Assembly (NCBI RefSeq): GCF_030814655.1
Contig: NZ_JAUSVK010000001.1
Location: 1,445,501-1,509,500, forward strand
From: Labrys monachus
GTDB taxonomy: Bacteria > Pseudomonadota > Alphaproteobacteria > Rhizobiales > Labraceae
Length of the DNA stretch: 64,000 bases
Reading direction: 5' to 3'
The position numbers were made by a program, and so were the translations under genes. Below the pieces are notes generated by a model. The model saw only the letters and a program-made list of their open reading frames with translations. It made no database searches and was not told the DNA's origin. Below, in pieces: positions 8,463 to 17,031 of this stretch (the stretch's first letter is position 1; each line of letters begins with the position of its first letter).

Positions 8463-9449
8463 TTACCAGCGCTGGTGGACATAGGGCTTGATGTCCTGGT
8501 CGTAGATCGCCTTGAGTTCGGCCATCACGTCGGACGAAAGGGCGGGAAGCTCGGCCGCCTCGGCGTTGGACCGGGCTTGCGCCGGGTTGCGGGCGCCGGG
8601 GATGGCGACGGTGATCGCGTCGAACATCAGGATCCAGCGCAGCGCGAACTTCGCCATGGTGGTGTCGCCCCCGACGAGCGGACGGATGCGCTCGACCGCG
8701 GCCAGGCCCTTGTCGTAGGGCACGCCAGAGAAGGTCTCGCCGACATCGAAGGCTTCGCCGTGGCGGTTGAACTGGCGGTGGTCGGTGTCCTCGAACTTCG
8801 TGTCGGCCTTGAACTTGCCGGAGAGGAGGCCGCTCGCCAGCGGCACGCGGGCGATGAGCGCCGTGTTCTTCGCCCTGGCGAGATCGAACAGATGCTCGAT
8901 CGGGCGCTGCCGGAAGATGTTGAAGATGATCTGGATGCTGACGATGTTGGGATAGTCGAGGGCCTTCAGCGCTTCCTCGACGCGCTCGACGCTGACGCCG
9001 TAATTCCTGATCTTGCCTTGCTTGACCAGCGTGTCCAGGGCATCGAAGACCTCGGGACGGTAGTAGACGTCCGTCGACGGGCAGTGGAGCTGGACGAGGT
9101 CCAGCGCCTCGACGCCGAGATTGGTCAGGCTGCGGTCGACGAAGCCGGTGAGGTTGGCCAGCGTATAGCCGGCGGCGTCCTGCGTCGGCAGGCGCCGGCC
9201 CGCCTTGGTGGCGATGAAGGGCGGGGTGCCGCCACGCTCCTTGACGACACGGGCGATCAGCCGTTCGGAATGGCCGTCGCCATAGACGTCGGCTGTGTCG
9301 ATGAAGGTGACGCCGCGGTCGAGCGCCTCGTGCAGGGCGGCGAGCGCCTCGGCGTCGTCGACATGGCCCCAGCTTGCGCCGATGGCCCAGGCCCCGAAGC
9401 CGATTTCGCTCACCTGGCGACCGGTACGGCCGAATTCTCTGCTCCGCAT
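8463..9449 (-). CDS. Aldo/keto reductase, possible sugar dehydrogenase
   Basis: A 328-residue AKR barrel. The usual tetrad is visible: Asp in FIDTADVYGDG with Tyr at the expected place, Lys in FIATKAGRR, and His in LVQLHCPS. The C-terminal cofactor region reads VAIPGARNPAQARSNAEA. AKR members include L-fucose/D-threo-aldose dehydrogenases as well as YajO-like reductases. The start at 9449 follows a strong GAGGAGGAA site. An operator-like site lies 56 bases upstream (9505), and the divergent Liv-type importer starts at 9674. Together with the downstream lactonase it probably oxidises an aldose; that is inference from context. Confidence 0.82.
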   Translation of the reverse strand: MRSREFGRTGRQVSEIGFGAWAIGASWGHVDDAEALAALHEALDRGVTFIDTADVYGDGHSERLIARVVKERGGTPPFIATKAGRRLPTQDAAGYTLANLTGFVDRSLTNLGVEALDLVQLHCPSTDVYYRPEVFDALDTLVKQGKIRNYGVSVERVEEALKALDYPNIVSIQIIFNIFRQRPIEHLFDLARAKNTALIARVPLASGLLSGKFKADTKFEDTDHRQFNRHGEAFDVGETFSGVPYDKGLAAVERIRPLVGGDTTMAKFALRWILMFDAITVAIPGARNPAQARSNAEAAELPALSSDVMAELKAIYDQDIKPYVHQRW

Positions 9450-9504
9450 CTCACATTCCTCCTCTGGCCGGCGGCATGGGGCCGGCACTGCAATACAGGT
9501 AGGG

Positions 9505-9515
9505 TTATCATACAA
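9505..9515. promoter_or_regulatory. GntR-type operator (reductase side of the divergent promoter)
   Basis: TTATCATACAA differs from the core TTGTCATACAA by one base. It lies 56 bases before the aldo/keto reductase start and 105 bases from the palindrome at 9620, so one regulator could control both divergent operons. Confidence 0.6.
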
Positions 9516-9619
9516 GAGACTGCGGATGACAAGCCCGCGCGCCGATATCGGCCGAACGCGGGAGGCCTTCCGGCAGGCATGCCCGCTTGACAGGTCCAGC
9601 ATGCCGCACTATCAGAGAA

Positions 9620-9640
9620 CAGGGTTGTCATACAACCCTG
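9620..9640. promoter_or_regulatory. Perfect 21-base operator palindrome in front of the Liv/lar genes
   Basis: Nine-base arms (CAGGGTTGT and ACAACCCTG) flank a CAT spacer with no mismatch. The core TTGTCATACAA is shared with the other sites of the cluster. It lies 34 bases before the binding-protein ATG at 9674, a position where bound repressor would block RNA polymerase or elongation. It is the strongest copy of the motif in the window. Confidence 0.75.
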
Positions 9641-9673
9641 TAAGAATGCAAAAAGTTCGGGAGGTTCTTCACC

Positions 9674-10891
9674 ATGGCCGTAGGGGTCAACAAGGCTGCT
9701 CTTCTCGCATTCGGACTGGGCGCGCTCGCGACGCCAGCCCTGGCGGACGATACCGGCAACACCGTCAAGATCGGCGTGGTCGCCGCCGAATCCGGCTCAT
9801 TCGTCTCGGCCGGGCATACGCTGCCGGCCGGCGTCAGCCTGGCGGTCAAGGAGATCAACGACGCCGGCGGCGTGAAGGTCGGCGACAAGACCTACAAGAT
9901 CGAGCTGGTCAAGCGCGACGACCGCACCGACATCGGAACGGCGGTCGCCGCGACGCAGGAACTGGTGCGCGACGTCGGCGTGAAGGCGATCTTCGGCTCC
10001 GAATCGCACGATTTCACCCTGGCGATGACCAAGATCACCCAGCCGGCCAAGGTGCTCCACTTCGCCGGCAACAGCACGCTCGACACCATCCTCACCGATG
10101 CGAGCGTGGCGCCCGGCGGGGCGGACCATTATCTGTTCCAGACCGAGCCGCGCGAGTTCCAGCGCAGCGGCAGCACGGCGCGCGGCGTCCTCTCTTTGCT
10201 GCAGCCGATGGTGGACCATCCGATCAAGAAATCGGTGATCATCGCCGGCAACGACGCGACCGGCCAGTTCCTGTCCTCCTACTACATCAAGGCGCTGAAG
10301 GCCGAGGGCCAGGAGGTGCCGGACATCATCTTCTATCCGCCCGATACCACCGATTTCTCGCCGATCCTGACGCGGGCCAAGAGCCTCAATCCCGACGTGG
10401 TGCATTTCTGGTACAACGGCGACTCCACGCTGACGGCCCTGCCGCAGGCGGTCGAACTCGGCGTGGCGCCCAGCTATTTCCTCTTCGGCGTCGATCCCGG
10501 CATCTGGAAGGAGCGCAGCCTCTCGGCCGACGTGCCGGTGGCGATGAGCTGCGTGCCCGTCTGCTGGGGCGAGTCCTCCAATCCGAAGGCGAAGGCCTAC
10601 TTCCAGAGCTATTTCGCCGCCGGCGCGCCCAAGGGCGTGACCTCCTCCGTCTCGCTGCTCTACTACGATTACGTCCATGTGCTCGCCGAGGCGTGGACCA
10701 AGGCCGGCAGCTTCGATCCGGATAAGGTCGTCGATGCCCTGATGACCCTCCACCACAAGGGCGTCGTCTCGGACGATCTGAGCTTCAATGCGCATCACCA
10801 GGTGACGCATGCGACCGAGGTCTGCGCCGCCAAGCCGGGCGGCGACATCACCTGCTCGATGCAGCAGCCGCCGGCGGACGCGCCGATGTGA
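9674..10891 (+). CDS. Branched-chain-type ABC importer binding protein (LivK/Peripla_BP_6)
   Basis: A 405-residue exported binding protein. Residues 1-24 form a Sec signal peptide (hydrophobic core, cleavage near ALADD). The body has the Leu/Ile/Val-binding-protein pattern KIGVVAAESG, GVSLAVKEINDAGGV and a DTTDFSPIL segment. Cysteines occur at VPVCWGE and near the C-terminus (EVCAAK, ITCSM). It is the first gene of the livKHMGF-like operon that runs up to larA. A GGGAGG site precedes the ATG. Members of this family also carry organic acids and aromatic compounds; here a 2-hydroxyacid or sugar acid is plausible from the neighbouring larA. Confidence 0.88.
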   Translation: MAVGVNKAALLAFGLGALATPALADDTGNTVKIGVVAAESGSFVSAGHTLPAGVSLAVKEINDAGGVKVGDKTYKIELVKRDDRTDIGTAVAATQELVRDVGVKAIFGSESHDFTLAMTKITQPAKVLHFAGNSTLDTILTDASVAPGGADHYLFQTEPREFQRSGSTARGVLSLLQPMVDHPIKKSVIIAGNDATGQFLSSYYIKALKAEGQEVPDIIFYPPDTTDFSPILTRAKSLNPDVVHFWYNGDSTLTALPQAVELGVAPSYFLFGVDPGIWKERSLSADVPVAMSCVPVCWGESSNPKAKAYFQSYFAAGAPKGVTSSVSLLYYDYVHVLAEAWTKAGSFDPDKVVDALMTLHHKGVVSDDLSFNAHHQVTHATEVCAAKPGGDITCSMQQPPADAPM

Positions 10892-10905
10892 GCCGGAATG
10901 GTGTT

Positions 10906-11050
10906 TCACCCTCCCCTCGATGGGGAGGGTCGACACGCAGTGTCGGGGTGGGGTGACTTCGCGAACGCGTTTCGCCCGTTCAAGAATCGTCGAGCTTCCT
11001 CACCCCACCCCGGCCTTTCAGGCCGACCCTCCCCCTCCAGGGGAGGGTGA
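10906..11050. repeat. Large compound inverted repeat between the binding protein and LivH genes
   Basis: Bases 10906-10956 and 11000-11050 are inverted copies of each other. Each copy itself contains a hairpin of the CACCCTCCCC/GGGGAGGGTG kind plus a GGGGTGGGGTGA block. Such intercistronic elements are found as dispersed repeats in Hyphomicrobiales. Here it would form a strong RNA structure that could protect the binding-protein mRNA or reduce expression of the downstream membrane genes. Confidence 0.8.
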
Positions 11051-11079
11051 TCTGAGTTTCATTCGACCGGAAGAGCGGC

Positions 11080-11949
11080 GTGGAAATCTTCATCCAGCAG
11101 ATCCTCAACGGATTATCGATCGCCAGCGTGATCACCCTGATCGCGGTCGGCGTCACCCTGATCTTCGGGCTCACCGGCATCATCAATTTCGCCCATGGCG
11201 AATTCCTGATGGTCGGCAGCATCGTCACCTGGCTCGCAGTCAGCAATGGCTGGGGCTTTCCGCTCGCGCTGTGCGCGGCCGTAGTCGTCGTCGCCGTGAT
11301 GGGATTCGCGCTGGAGCGAGGTCTCTTCCGATTCACGCTGGACCTTCCGACCAACGGCTTCATCGTCTCGCTCGGGCTGATCGTCGTGCTGCAGCACATC
11401 GTCATCCTATTCTGGAACGCCAACCAGAAGAGCATTCCCCATCCGCTGACGAAGGTATGGGAGGTCGGCGGCGTCCGCATCGCGGCCGTCAGGGCCATGG
11501 TCATCATCGTGACCGCCCTCGTCGTGACGCTGACCTTCTTCGTCATCACCCGCAGCCGCTACGGCCGTGCCCTGCGGGCCAGCGTCGAGGATCGCGACAC
11601 CGCCGCGCTGATGGGCATTCCCGTCCGCCGCTACATCACCGGCGTGTTCGTGTTCGGCAGCGCCCTGGCCGGCCTCGGCGGCGCGCTGCTGATCGCCCTG
11701 TTCCCGATCACGCCCTTCACCGGCGGCACCATCGTGATGAAGGGCTTCGCCGTCGCCCTGATCGGCGGCCTCGGCAATCTCACCGGTGCCGTCGCGGCAG
11801 GGCTGATCCTCGGCATCGTCGAAGGCTTCAGCGCCGGCTACGGCCTGTCGCAATGGACCGATGCCTATTCGTTCGCGCTGATGATCCTCGTGTTGCTCAT
11901 CCGGCCCCAGGGCCTGTTCGGCGGCACCAGCGGCCCGAGGATCACATGA
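11080..11949 (+). CDS. livH: Branched-chain-type ABC importer permease LivH
   Basis: A 289-residue LivH-type inner-membrane permease with about eight hydrophobic segments. It has the class hallmarks GVTLIFGLTGIINFAHGEF (quoted in part: GLTGIINFAHGEF) and GGLGNLTGAVAAG. The start is GTG at 11080 with an AAGAG site upstream. The stop codon overlaps the start of livM. It comes directly after the compound inverted repeat. Partner of LivM in forming the channel. Confidence 0.9.
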   Translation: MEIFIQQILNGLSIASVITLIAVGVTLIFGLTGIINFAHGEFLMVGSIVTWLAVSNGWGFPLALCAAVVVVAVMGFALERGLFRFTLDLPTNGFIVSLGLIVVLQHIVILFWNANQKSIPHPLTKVWEVGGVRIAAVRAMVIIVTALVVTLTFFVITRSRYGRALRASVEDRDTAALMGIPVRRYITGVFVFGSALAGLGGALLIALFPITPFTGGTIVMKGFAVALIGGLGNLTGAVAAGLILGIVEGFSAGYGLSQWTDAYSFALMILVLLIRPQGLFGGTSGPRIT

Positions 11950-12992
11950 CCGCCATGCGCCCTTCCGCCCCATCCCCGCAATCCCCGAGTGCCATGAAGA
12001 CGCCCTTCCGCACGATTCTGCCGACTTTGGTCGTGCTCGTCCTGTTGGCGACCGTTCCCTGGCTGTCGCCGACCAACCGCATCCTGTCGCTGGCGATCAC
12101 CGCCGGCATCAACATCGTCGCGCTCTACGGCCTCTCCGTGCTGTTCGGCCAGACCGGCATCCTGTCGATGGGTCATGCGGCCCTGATGGGTGCCGGCGCC
12201 TATGCCGCGACGATCCTGGCCCGGGACCTCGGCGTCGGCTTCTGGCTCGCCATTCCCCTGTCGGCGCTCGTCGCCGCCGCGATCGCCACGATCGTCGGCT
12301 TTCCGTCCCTGCGGGTCGGCGGGCATCATTTCGTCATCCTCACCTTCGCCTTCGGCCAGTTGCTCACCATCATCCTCACCAATGGCGGCGACTTCACCGG
12401 ACGGGCGACCGGCCTCGACCTGCAGGCGCCGCTGACCCTGTTCGGCATGGATCTCAGCCCGCTGCCGCGCTTCTATCTCCTGGTCCTCGGCTTCGTCGCC
12501 CTCAGCGCGGTCGCGAGCTGGGCGATCGTCCATTCGCGCTACGGGCGGACGCTGCGCGCCATCCGCGAGAACGAGAAGCTCGCCGCCTCGCTCGGCATCG
12601 ATGTCGGCCGGCACAAGATCGGCGCCTTCGTCGTCAGCGGGCTGTTCGCCGGGGTGTCGGGCGTGCTCCTGACCTATTTCCTCCGCCATATCTCGCCGAC
12701 GCAGTTTTCCTCCTTTCCCAGCATCTATCTCGCCTTGATGGTGATGATCGGCGGCGCCCGCCTGCTGCTGGGGCCGCTGGCCGGCGGCATCCTCGTCGCC
12801 TTCCTGCCGGAGATGTTCAATCTCGACCCCGTGGAATCGCGCATCCTCTACGGCGTATGCCTGATCGCGGTGATCCTCCTCCTGCCCAACGGCCTGATCG
12901 CCGGCCTGCTCGACGGGTGGAAGCGGCTGTTCGGGCGCAGGCCGGCGTCGAGCCCGGCTGCAGCCAGCCGATCCTCGGTGTCGGGAGGCTGA
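11946..12992 (+). CDS. livM: Branched-chain-type ABC importer permease LivM
   Basis: A 348-residue LivM-type permease with about ten membrane segments. It has the motifs GQTGILSMGHAALMG and GPLAGGILVAFLPE near the end. The ATG at 11946 overlaps the livH stop by four bases (ATGA), so translation is coupled. A second in-frame ATG 16 codons in is possible. The C-terminal tail after the last helix is Ala/Ser-rich. Confidence 0.9.
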   Translation: MTAMRPSAPSPQSPSAMKTPFRTILPTLVVLVLLATVPWLSPTNRILSLAITAGINIVALYGLSVLFGQTGILSMGHAALMGAGAYAATILARDLGVGFWLAIPLSALVAAAIATIVGFPSLRVGGHHFVILTFAFGQLLTIILTNGGDFTGRATGLDLQAPLTLFGMDLSPLPRFYLLVLGFVALSAVASWAIVHSRYGRTLRAIRENEKLAASLGIDVGRHKIGAFVVSGLFAGVSGVLLTYFLRHISPTQFSSFPSIYLALMVMIGGARLLLGPLAGGILVAFLPEMFNLDPVESRILYGVCLIAVILLLPNGLIAGLLDGWKRLFGRRPASSPAAASRSSVSGG

Positions 12993-12995
12993 GCC

Positions 12996-13718
12996 ATGGG
13001 CACATTGGAAATCAGCGGCCTCCGCAAGCAGTTCGGCGGCGTCGTCGCCCTCGCCGGCGTCGACCTGACTATCGAGGAGGGCGAGATCCTCGGCGTGGTC
13101 GGTCCCAACGGCTCCGGCAAGACCACGCTGTTCAACGTCATCACCGGCGTGCACAAGCCGACGGCCGGCCGCGTCACCTGGCGCGGCGCCGACATCACCG
13201 GCCTGGCGGCCCATGCCATCTCGCGCATCGGCATCGGCCATACCTTCCAGCAGGCGATGGCGTTCCCCGGGCTGAGCGTGTTCGAGAATGTGCAGATCGC
13301 GTCCGAGCATTGCCGCCACGCCCGCAACGAGGCCTATCCCTGGCCCTCGCCCGACGCGCTGCTGTCCTTCGTCGGGCTGCAGGACCTGCGCCGGGAGATC
13401 GCCGGCATCATGCCCTTCGGCAATCTGCGGCTGCTGGGACTGGCGCTCGCCCTGGCTTCGCGCCCGACGATGCTGCTGCTCGACGAGCCCGCCGCCGGCC
13501 TCAACGACAAGGAGACCGCCAAGCTCGTGGACCTGGTGAAGCAATTGCCGGGGCATGGCATCAGCGTCTGCGTCATCGACCACGACATGAACCTGATGCA
13601 GAGGCTGTGCCGGCGCCTCGTCGTGCTCGACTTCGGCAGCAAGATCGCCGACGGCCCCACGGCGGAGGTGCTGAACGACCCCAAGGTGCTCGAAGTCTAT
13701 CTTGGAGGGGCGCTCTGA
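12996..13718 (+). CDS. livG: Branched-chain-type ABC importer ATPase LivG
   Basis: A 240-residue ATPase. Walker A is GPNGSGKTT (about 35-43) and Walker B is MLLLDEPAAGLND. The ABC signature is unusual, reading MPFGNLRLLGLALAL where LPYGxQRRLEIARAL is normal, so the Gly is kept but the Gln-Arg part is lost. It starts three bases after livM and its last base overlaps livF. It pairs with LivF on the cytoplasmic side of the importer. Confidence 0.88.
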   Translation: MGTLEISGLRKQFGGVVALAGVDLTIEEGEILGVVGPNGSGKTTLFNVITGVHKPTAGRVTWRGADITGLAAHAISRIGIGHTFQQAMAFPGLSVFENVQIASEHCRHARNEAYPWPSPDALLSFVGLQDLRREIAGIMPFGNLRLLGLALALASRPTMLLLDEPAAGLNDKETAKLVDLVKQLPGHGISVCVIDHDMNLMQRLCRRLVVLDFGSKIADGPTAEVLNDPKVLEVYLGGAL

Positions 13719-14443
13719 TGCTTCTGGAGGTTTCCGGCATCACCACCGGCTACGGGCCGACCATCGTCAACCGCGGCGTTTCGCTCACGCTCGGCGCCGG
13801 CGAGGTCGCGACCATCCTCGGCCCGAACGGCGCGGGCAAGAGCACGCTGCTGCGCACCATCGCGGGCCTGGTCAAACCGAGGGCGGGCACCGTCCGCTTC
13901 GGCGGCAGCGACGCCACCGGACAGCCGCCGGACGTGATGGCCAAGCGCGGGGTCGTGCTCGTGCCGGAGGGTCGCCGCATCTTCGGGGACATGACGGTGG
14001 AGGAGAATCTGCGCCTCGGCGCCTATGCCAGGCGTGACAGCGCCGCCGTCGATGCCGACGTGACGCTGATGGAGAACTTCTTCCCGATCCTCGCCACCAA
14101 GCGGCGCGACAAGGGCGGCTCCCTCAGCGGCGGGCAGCAGCAGATGCTGGCGATCGCCCGCGGCCTGATGGCGCGGCCGCGCGTCCTCCTGCTCGACGAG
14201 CCCTCGCTTGGCCTGTCGCCGCTGCTGGTCAAGGAGATCCAGGCGATCATCCTGTCGATCGGCGAGCGCTTCGGCGCCTCGGTGCTGCTCGTCGAGCAGA
14301 ATGCGGGCCTCGCTCTGTCGGTGGCGACGCGCGGCTACCTCATGCAGACGGGACAGATCGTCACATCCGGGCCGATCGAGGAACTGCGCGACATGTCGCT
14401 GATGCGCGAACTCTATCTCGGCGGCGCGGCCGTGGCTTCCTGA
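13718..14443 (+). CDS. livF: Branched-chain-type ABC importer ATPase LivF
   Basis: A 241-residue ATPase with Walker A GPNGAGKST (about 36-44), signature LSGGQQQMLAIARGL and Walker B VLLLDEPSLGLSP. Unlike its partner LivG the signature is canonical. The ATG lies inside the end of livG (TGATG junction). It closes the five-gene importer; larA follows after 260 bases on the same strand and may be read from the same transcript. Confidence 0.9.
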   Translation: MLLEVSGITTGYGPTIVNRGVSLTLGAGEVATILGPNGAGKSTLLRTIAGLVKPRAGTVRFGGSDATGQPPDVMAKRGVVLVPEGRRIFGDMTVEENLRLGAYARRDSAAVDADVTLMENFFPILATKRRDKGGSLSGGQQQMLAIARGLMARPRVLLLDEPSLGLSPLLVKEIQAIILSIGERFGASVLLVEQNAGLALSVATRGYLMQTGQIVTSGPIEELRDMSLMRELYLGGAAVAS

Positions 14444-14587
14444 GCCGGGCGGGTCCGGTCTCACCCTGTCCGGGCGCAGGGGGGGATGGGCTGTACCCGG
14501 GCCGCCGATTTGCGTAGGCTTGGGGGAATCGAGGCGAGAGGACCGGGCCGGTCGGCGCTTCGCCGGCGGACCCGAATCCGTTCCGGC

Positions 14588-14679
14588 GAAACCCGAAGTT
14601 TCACATCAGATTCGTGATTTCCGGCCATCCTCTTGTTTTTGTTGGTGATCCCGCCTGAAACATCTGCGAGTTTCAGGCG
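14588..14679 (+). promoter_or_regulatory. Two GAAAC/GTTTC inverted repeats in the larA leader
   Basis: The 260-base gap before larA holds two inverted repeats with the same core. The first is GAAAC-5-GTTTC at 14588-14602. The second is CGCCTGAAAC and GTTTCAGGCG around eight bases at 14652-14679, ending seven bases before the larA ribosome site. They may be an operator pair for one of the GntR regulators or, in RNA, a hairpin controlling larA translation. No TTGTCATACAA copy lies here. Function is inferred. Confidence 0.45.
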
Positions 14680-14703
14680 TGTGTTGAAGGAGCGGTGCCT
14701 GCG

Positions 14704-15996
14704 ATGACATCCGGCGATATTGCGGTCTCCTATGGGCGCGGCCATCTCGACGTGCGTTTGCCGGCTTCGGCGGAAGCGACGGTCATCCGCAAGCAGCCGC
14801 TGCCGAAGATCGCGGATCCCCACGCGGCGCTGATGCAGGCGCTCGACCAGCCGATCGATGCGCCGTCGCTGGCCGAGCTGAGCAGGGGGCGGACGAGCGC
14901 CTGCATCCTCATCTGCGACATCACCCGGCCCGTGCCCAACCGCCTTTTCCTGCGTCCGATGATCGAGACGATGGTGGCGGCCGGCATTGCGCTCGACCGC
15001 ATCCGCATCCTGGTGGCGACGGGCCTGCACCGGCCGAATCTCGGCGAGGAACTGGCCGAACTCGTCGGCGATCCCTGGGTGCTGGCGAATGTGCGCATCG
15101 ACAACCACGACGCCCGCAACGACGACGACCATGTCGATTTCGGCCGGACCAGCACCCGCGGCACGCCCGTCAAGATCGACCGGCGCTTCGTCGAGGCGGA
15201 TCTGCGCATCGCCACCGGGCTGGTCGAGCCGCATTTCATGGCGGGCTGGTCGGGCGGGCGCAAGGTCGTCGCCCCCGGCGTCGCCCATCACGAGACCATC
15301 CGCACCTTCCACTCGGCGCGCTTCATGGAAGACCCGCTGGCGGTGCAGTGCAACCTCGTCGGCAACCCGCTGCACGAGGAGCAGCTCCAGATCGTCGGCA
15401 TGGTCGGCGAGATCTACGGCCTGAACACCGTCCTCGACGAGGAGCGCGACCTCGTCTGCATCACCTTCGGCGAGATCATCGCCAGCCACGCCGCCGCCGT
15501 CGACTTCGTCAGCAACGTCACCCGCGTCCCGGTGCCGCGCAAGTTCAGCACGGTGGTGACGTCCTCCGCCGGCTATCCCCTGGACAAGACCTACTACCAG
15601 ACCATCAAGGGCATGGTGACGCCGCTCGACATCCTCGAGCCCGGCGGCACGCTGATCATGGTATCGGAGTGCTCGGAAGGCTTCGGCTCGCCCGAATTCC
15701 GCGATGCGCAGACCCGCCTGGTCGAGCTGGGGCCGGAGCGCTTCCTTGCCACGCTGACGGCCAAGACGCTGGCCGAGATCGACGAATGGCAGACGGAGAT
15801 GCAGCTCAAATCGCTGCGCATCGGCCGCGTCGAGCTCTATTCGTCGGGCCTCGACGCGCATGACAAGGCCATCACCGGCGTCGAGACGATCAGCGATCTC
15901 GACGCCGCCATCGCTGCCAGCATCGAGCGGTCGAATGACGGCGCGGTGGCGGTGATCCCCGAAGGACCCTATGTCATCCCCTACCATGCGCCGTGA
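14704..15996 (+). CDS. larA: Nickel-pincer-dependent 2-hydroxyacid racemase/epimerase (LarA family)
   Basis: A 430-residue LarA homologue. The residues that hold the nickel-pincer nucleotide and do catalysis in Lactobacillus LarA (His108, His174, Lys184, His200) are matched by His109 (TGLHRP), His177, Lys187 (HFMAGWSGGRK) and His203 (TFH), with the same 10- and 16-residue spacings from Lys. Asp72 and Arg75 (DITRP) are also present. The protein should therefore be active. LarA homologues act on lactate, malate and other 2-hydroxyacids, so the substrate is open. ATG 14704 is preferred over GTG 14695 because the GAAGGAG site is too close to the GTG. Its 3' end overlaps the convergent regulator by 23 bases. 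Confidence 0.9.
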   Translation: MTSGDIAVSYGRGHLDVRLPASAEATVIRKQPLPKIADPHAALMQALDQPIDAPSLAELSRGRTSACILICDITRPVPNRLFLRPMIETMVAAGIALDRIRILVATGLHRPNLGEELAELVGDPWVLANVRIDNHDARNDDDHVDFGRTSTRGTPVKIDRRFVEADLRIATGLVEPHFMAGWSGGRKVVAPGVAHHETIRTFHSARFMEDPLAVQCNLVGNPLHEEQLQIVGMVGEIYGLNTVLDEERDLVCITFGEIIASHAAAVDFVSNVTRVPVPRKFSTVVTSSAGYPLDKTYYQTIKGMVTPLDILEPGGTLIMVSECSEGFGSPEFRDAQTRLVELGPERFLATLTAKTLAEIDEWQTEMQLKSLRIGRVELYSSGLDAHDKAITGVETISDLDAAIAASIERSNDGAVAVIPEGPYVIPYHAP

Positions 15997-16750
15997 GCGG
16001 CTCCGGCGCGACGGTGCCGGCCTGCTCGCGCAGCGCCGCATAGCGTTCATAGCTCTTGGTCAGATGGGCGCGGGCGGCGCGGCGGGAGGCGGCGGCGTCG
16101 CCGGCGAGGATGGCGGCGAAGATCGCTTCATGCTCCTTCTGGATGCGGCGGAGATAGGCCTCGCGCTTGGCCGACGGCATGGCGCCCAGCCGCACGCGCT
16201 GGCGCGGAATAATCGAGGCGCCGAACACGTCGATGAAGCGGGCGAAATAGGGGTTGTGCGTCGCCTCCAGGATGGCGCGATGGAAGGCGAAATCCTCCTC
16301 CGCGCCTGGAGCGGCGGCGCCGATGGCCTCTTCCAGCGCCCCCAGGGCGATCTCGATGCGCTTGAGGTCGCCGGCGTCCCGGCGGGCGGCGGCGAGGGCG
16401 GCGGCCTCGACCTCGACGCTCATGCGCAATTCGAGGACATGGAGGATGTCCGGGATCGATTCGAGCTCCTCCGGCACGATCGAGAAGGTCTTGGAGATCG
16501 GCTTGTCCGACACGAACGCCCCGAGGCCCTGGCGCGTCGTGATCAGGCCGCGCGCCCTCAGCGAGGCCAGCGCCTCACGGACGACGGTCCGGCTCACGCC
16601 GGTGGCGGAGACGATCGCCTGTTCGGTCGGCAGGCGCTGTCCGGGCGCCAGTTCTCCCGATACGATCCTCTCGACGAGAAGATCGATCAGCCCGCTCGTC
16701 AGATTGGGCGTCTGCTTGATGGTATCGAAGAAACTGGGACGGCCGTTCAT
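15974..16750 (-). CDS. FadR-family GntR transcriptional regulator
   Basis: A 258-residue regulator with the GntR wHTH at about 10-75 (LPTEQAIVSATGVSRTVVREAL in shortened form: LPTEQ, GVSRTVVREAL) and an FCD domain (DFAFHRAI, NPYFARF, IIPRQRVR). The start at 16750 (MNGRPSFFDTIKQ) gives the normal length. It is transcribed against larA, with overlapping ends, and away from larC, whose start is 281 bases from its own. It resembles the truncated regulator at 1-411. This position suggests local control of the lar genes. Confidence 0.9.
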   Translation of the reverse strand: MNGRPSFFDTIKQTPNLTSGLIDLLVERIVSGELAPGQRLPTEQAIVSATGVSRTVVREALASLRARGLITTRQGLGAFVSDKPISKTFSIVPEELESIPDILHVLELRMSVEVEAAALAAARRDAGDLKRIEIALGALEEAIGAAAPGAEEDFAFHRAILEATHNPYFARFIDVFGASIIPRQRVRLGAMPSAKREAYLRRIQKEHEAIFAAILAGDAAASRRAARAHLTKSYERYAALREQAGTVAPEPLTAHGRG

Positions 16751-17031
16751 GGACAGGTGAGCCTGGGCGAGGAATCCGGCGGCAAGGATCGCATGGCGCC
16801 CGGACCGGCGCAAGCAAGGGGCGGGCATCGCCGGGCGTGCCGCTGGCCGATGGCGTCGGCTGCTTTTCGCGCGACTTTATCGGGGGCGAGGGCAGGGAGC
16901 GCCTCGTCACGGCTCCCCGTCCGCCCCATATGACGGTGCCGTCGGGGCCGGACATCGAATCGCTTCTGCCGGCGGAGCGATGTGCGGGCCTTGCTCCGGC
17001 ACCGGGACGAACGATCTGGAGAGAGCCGATC

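Noticed and set aside
11865-13583. Long minus-strand frame opposite livM and livG
   Set aside because: Antisense shadow; LivM and LivG motifs are complete on the plus strand.
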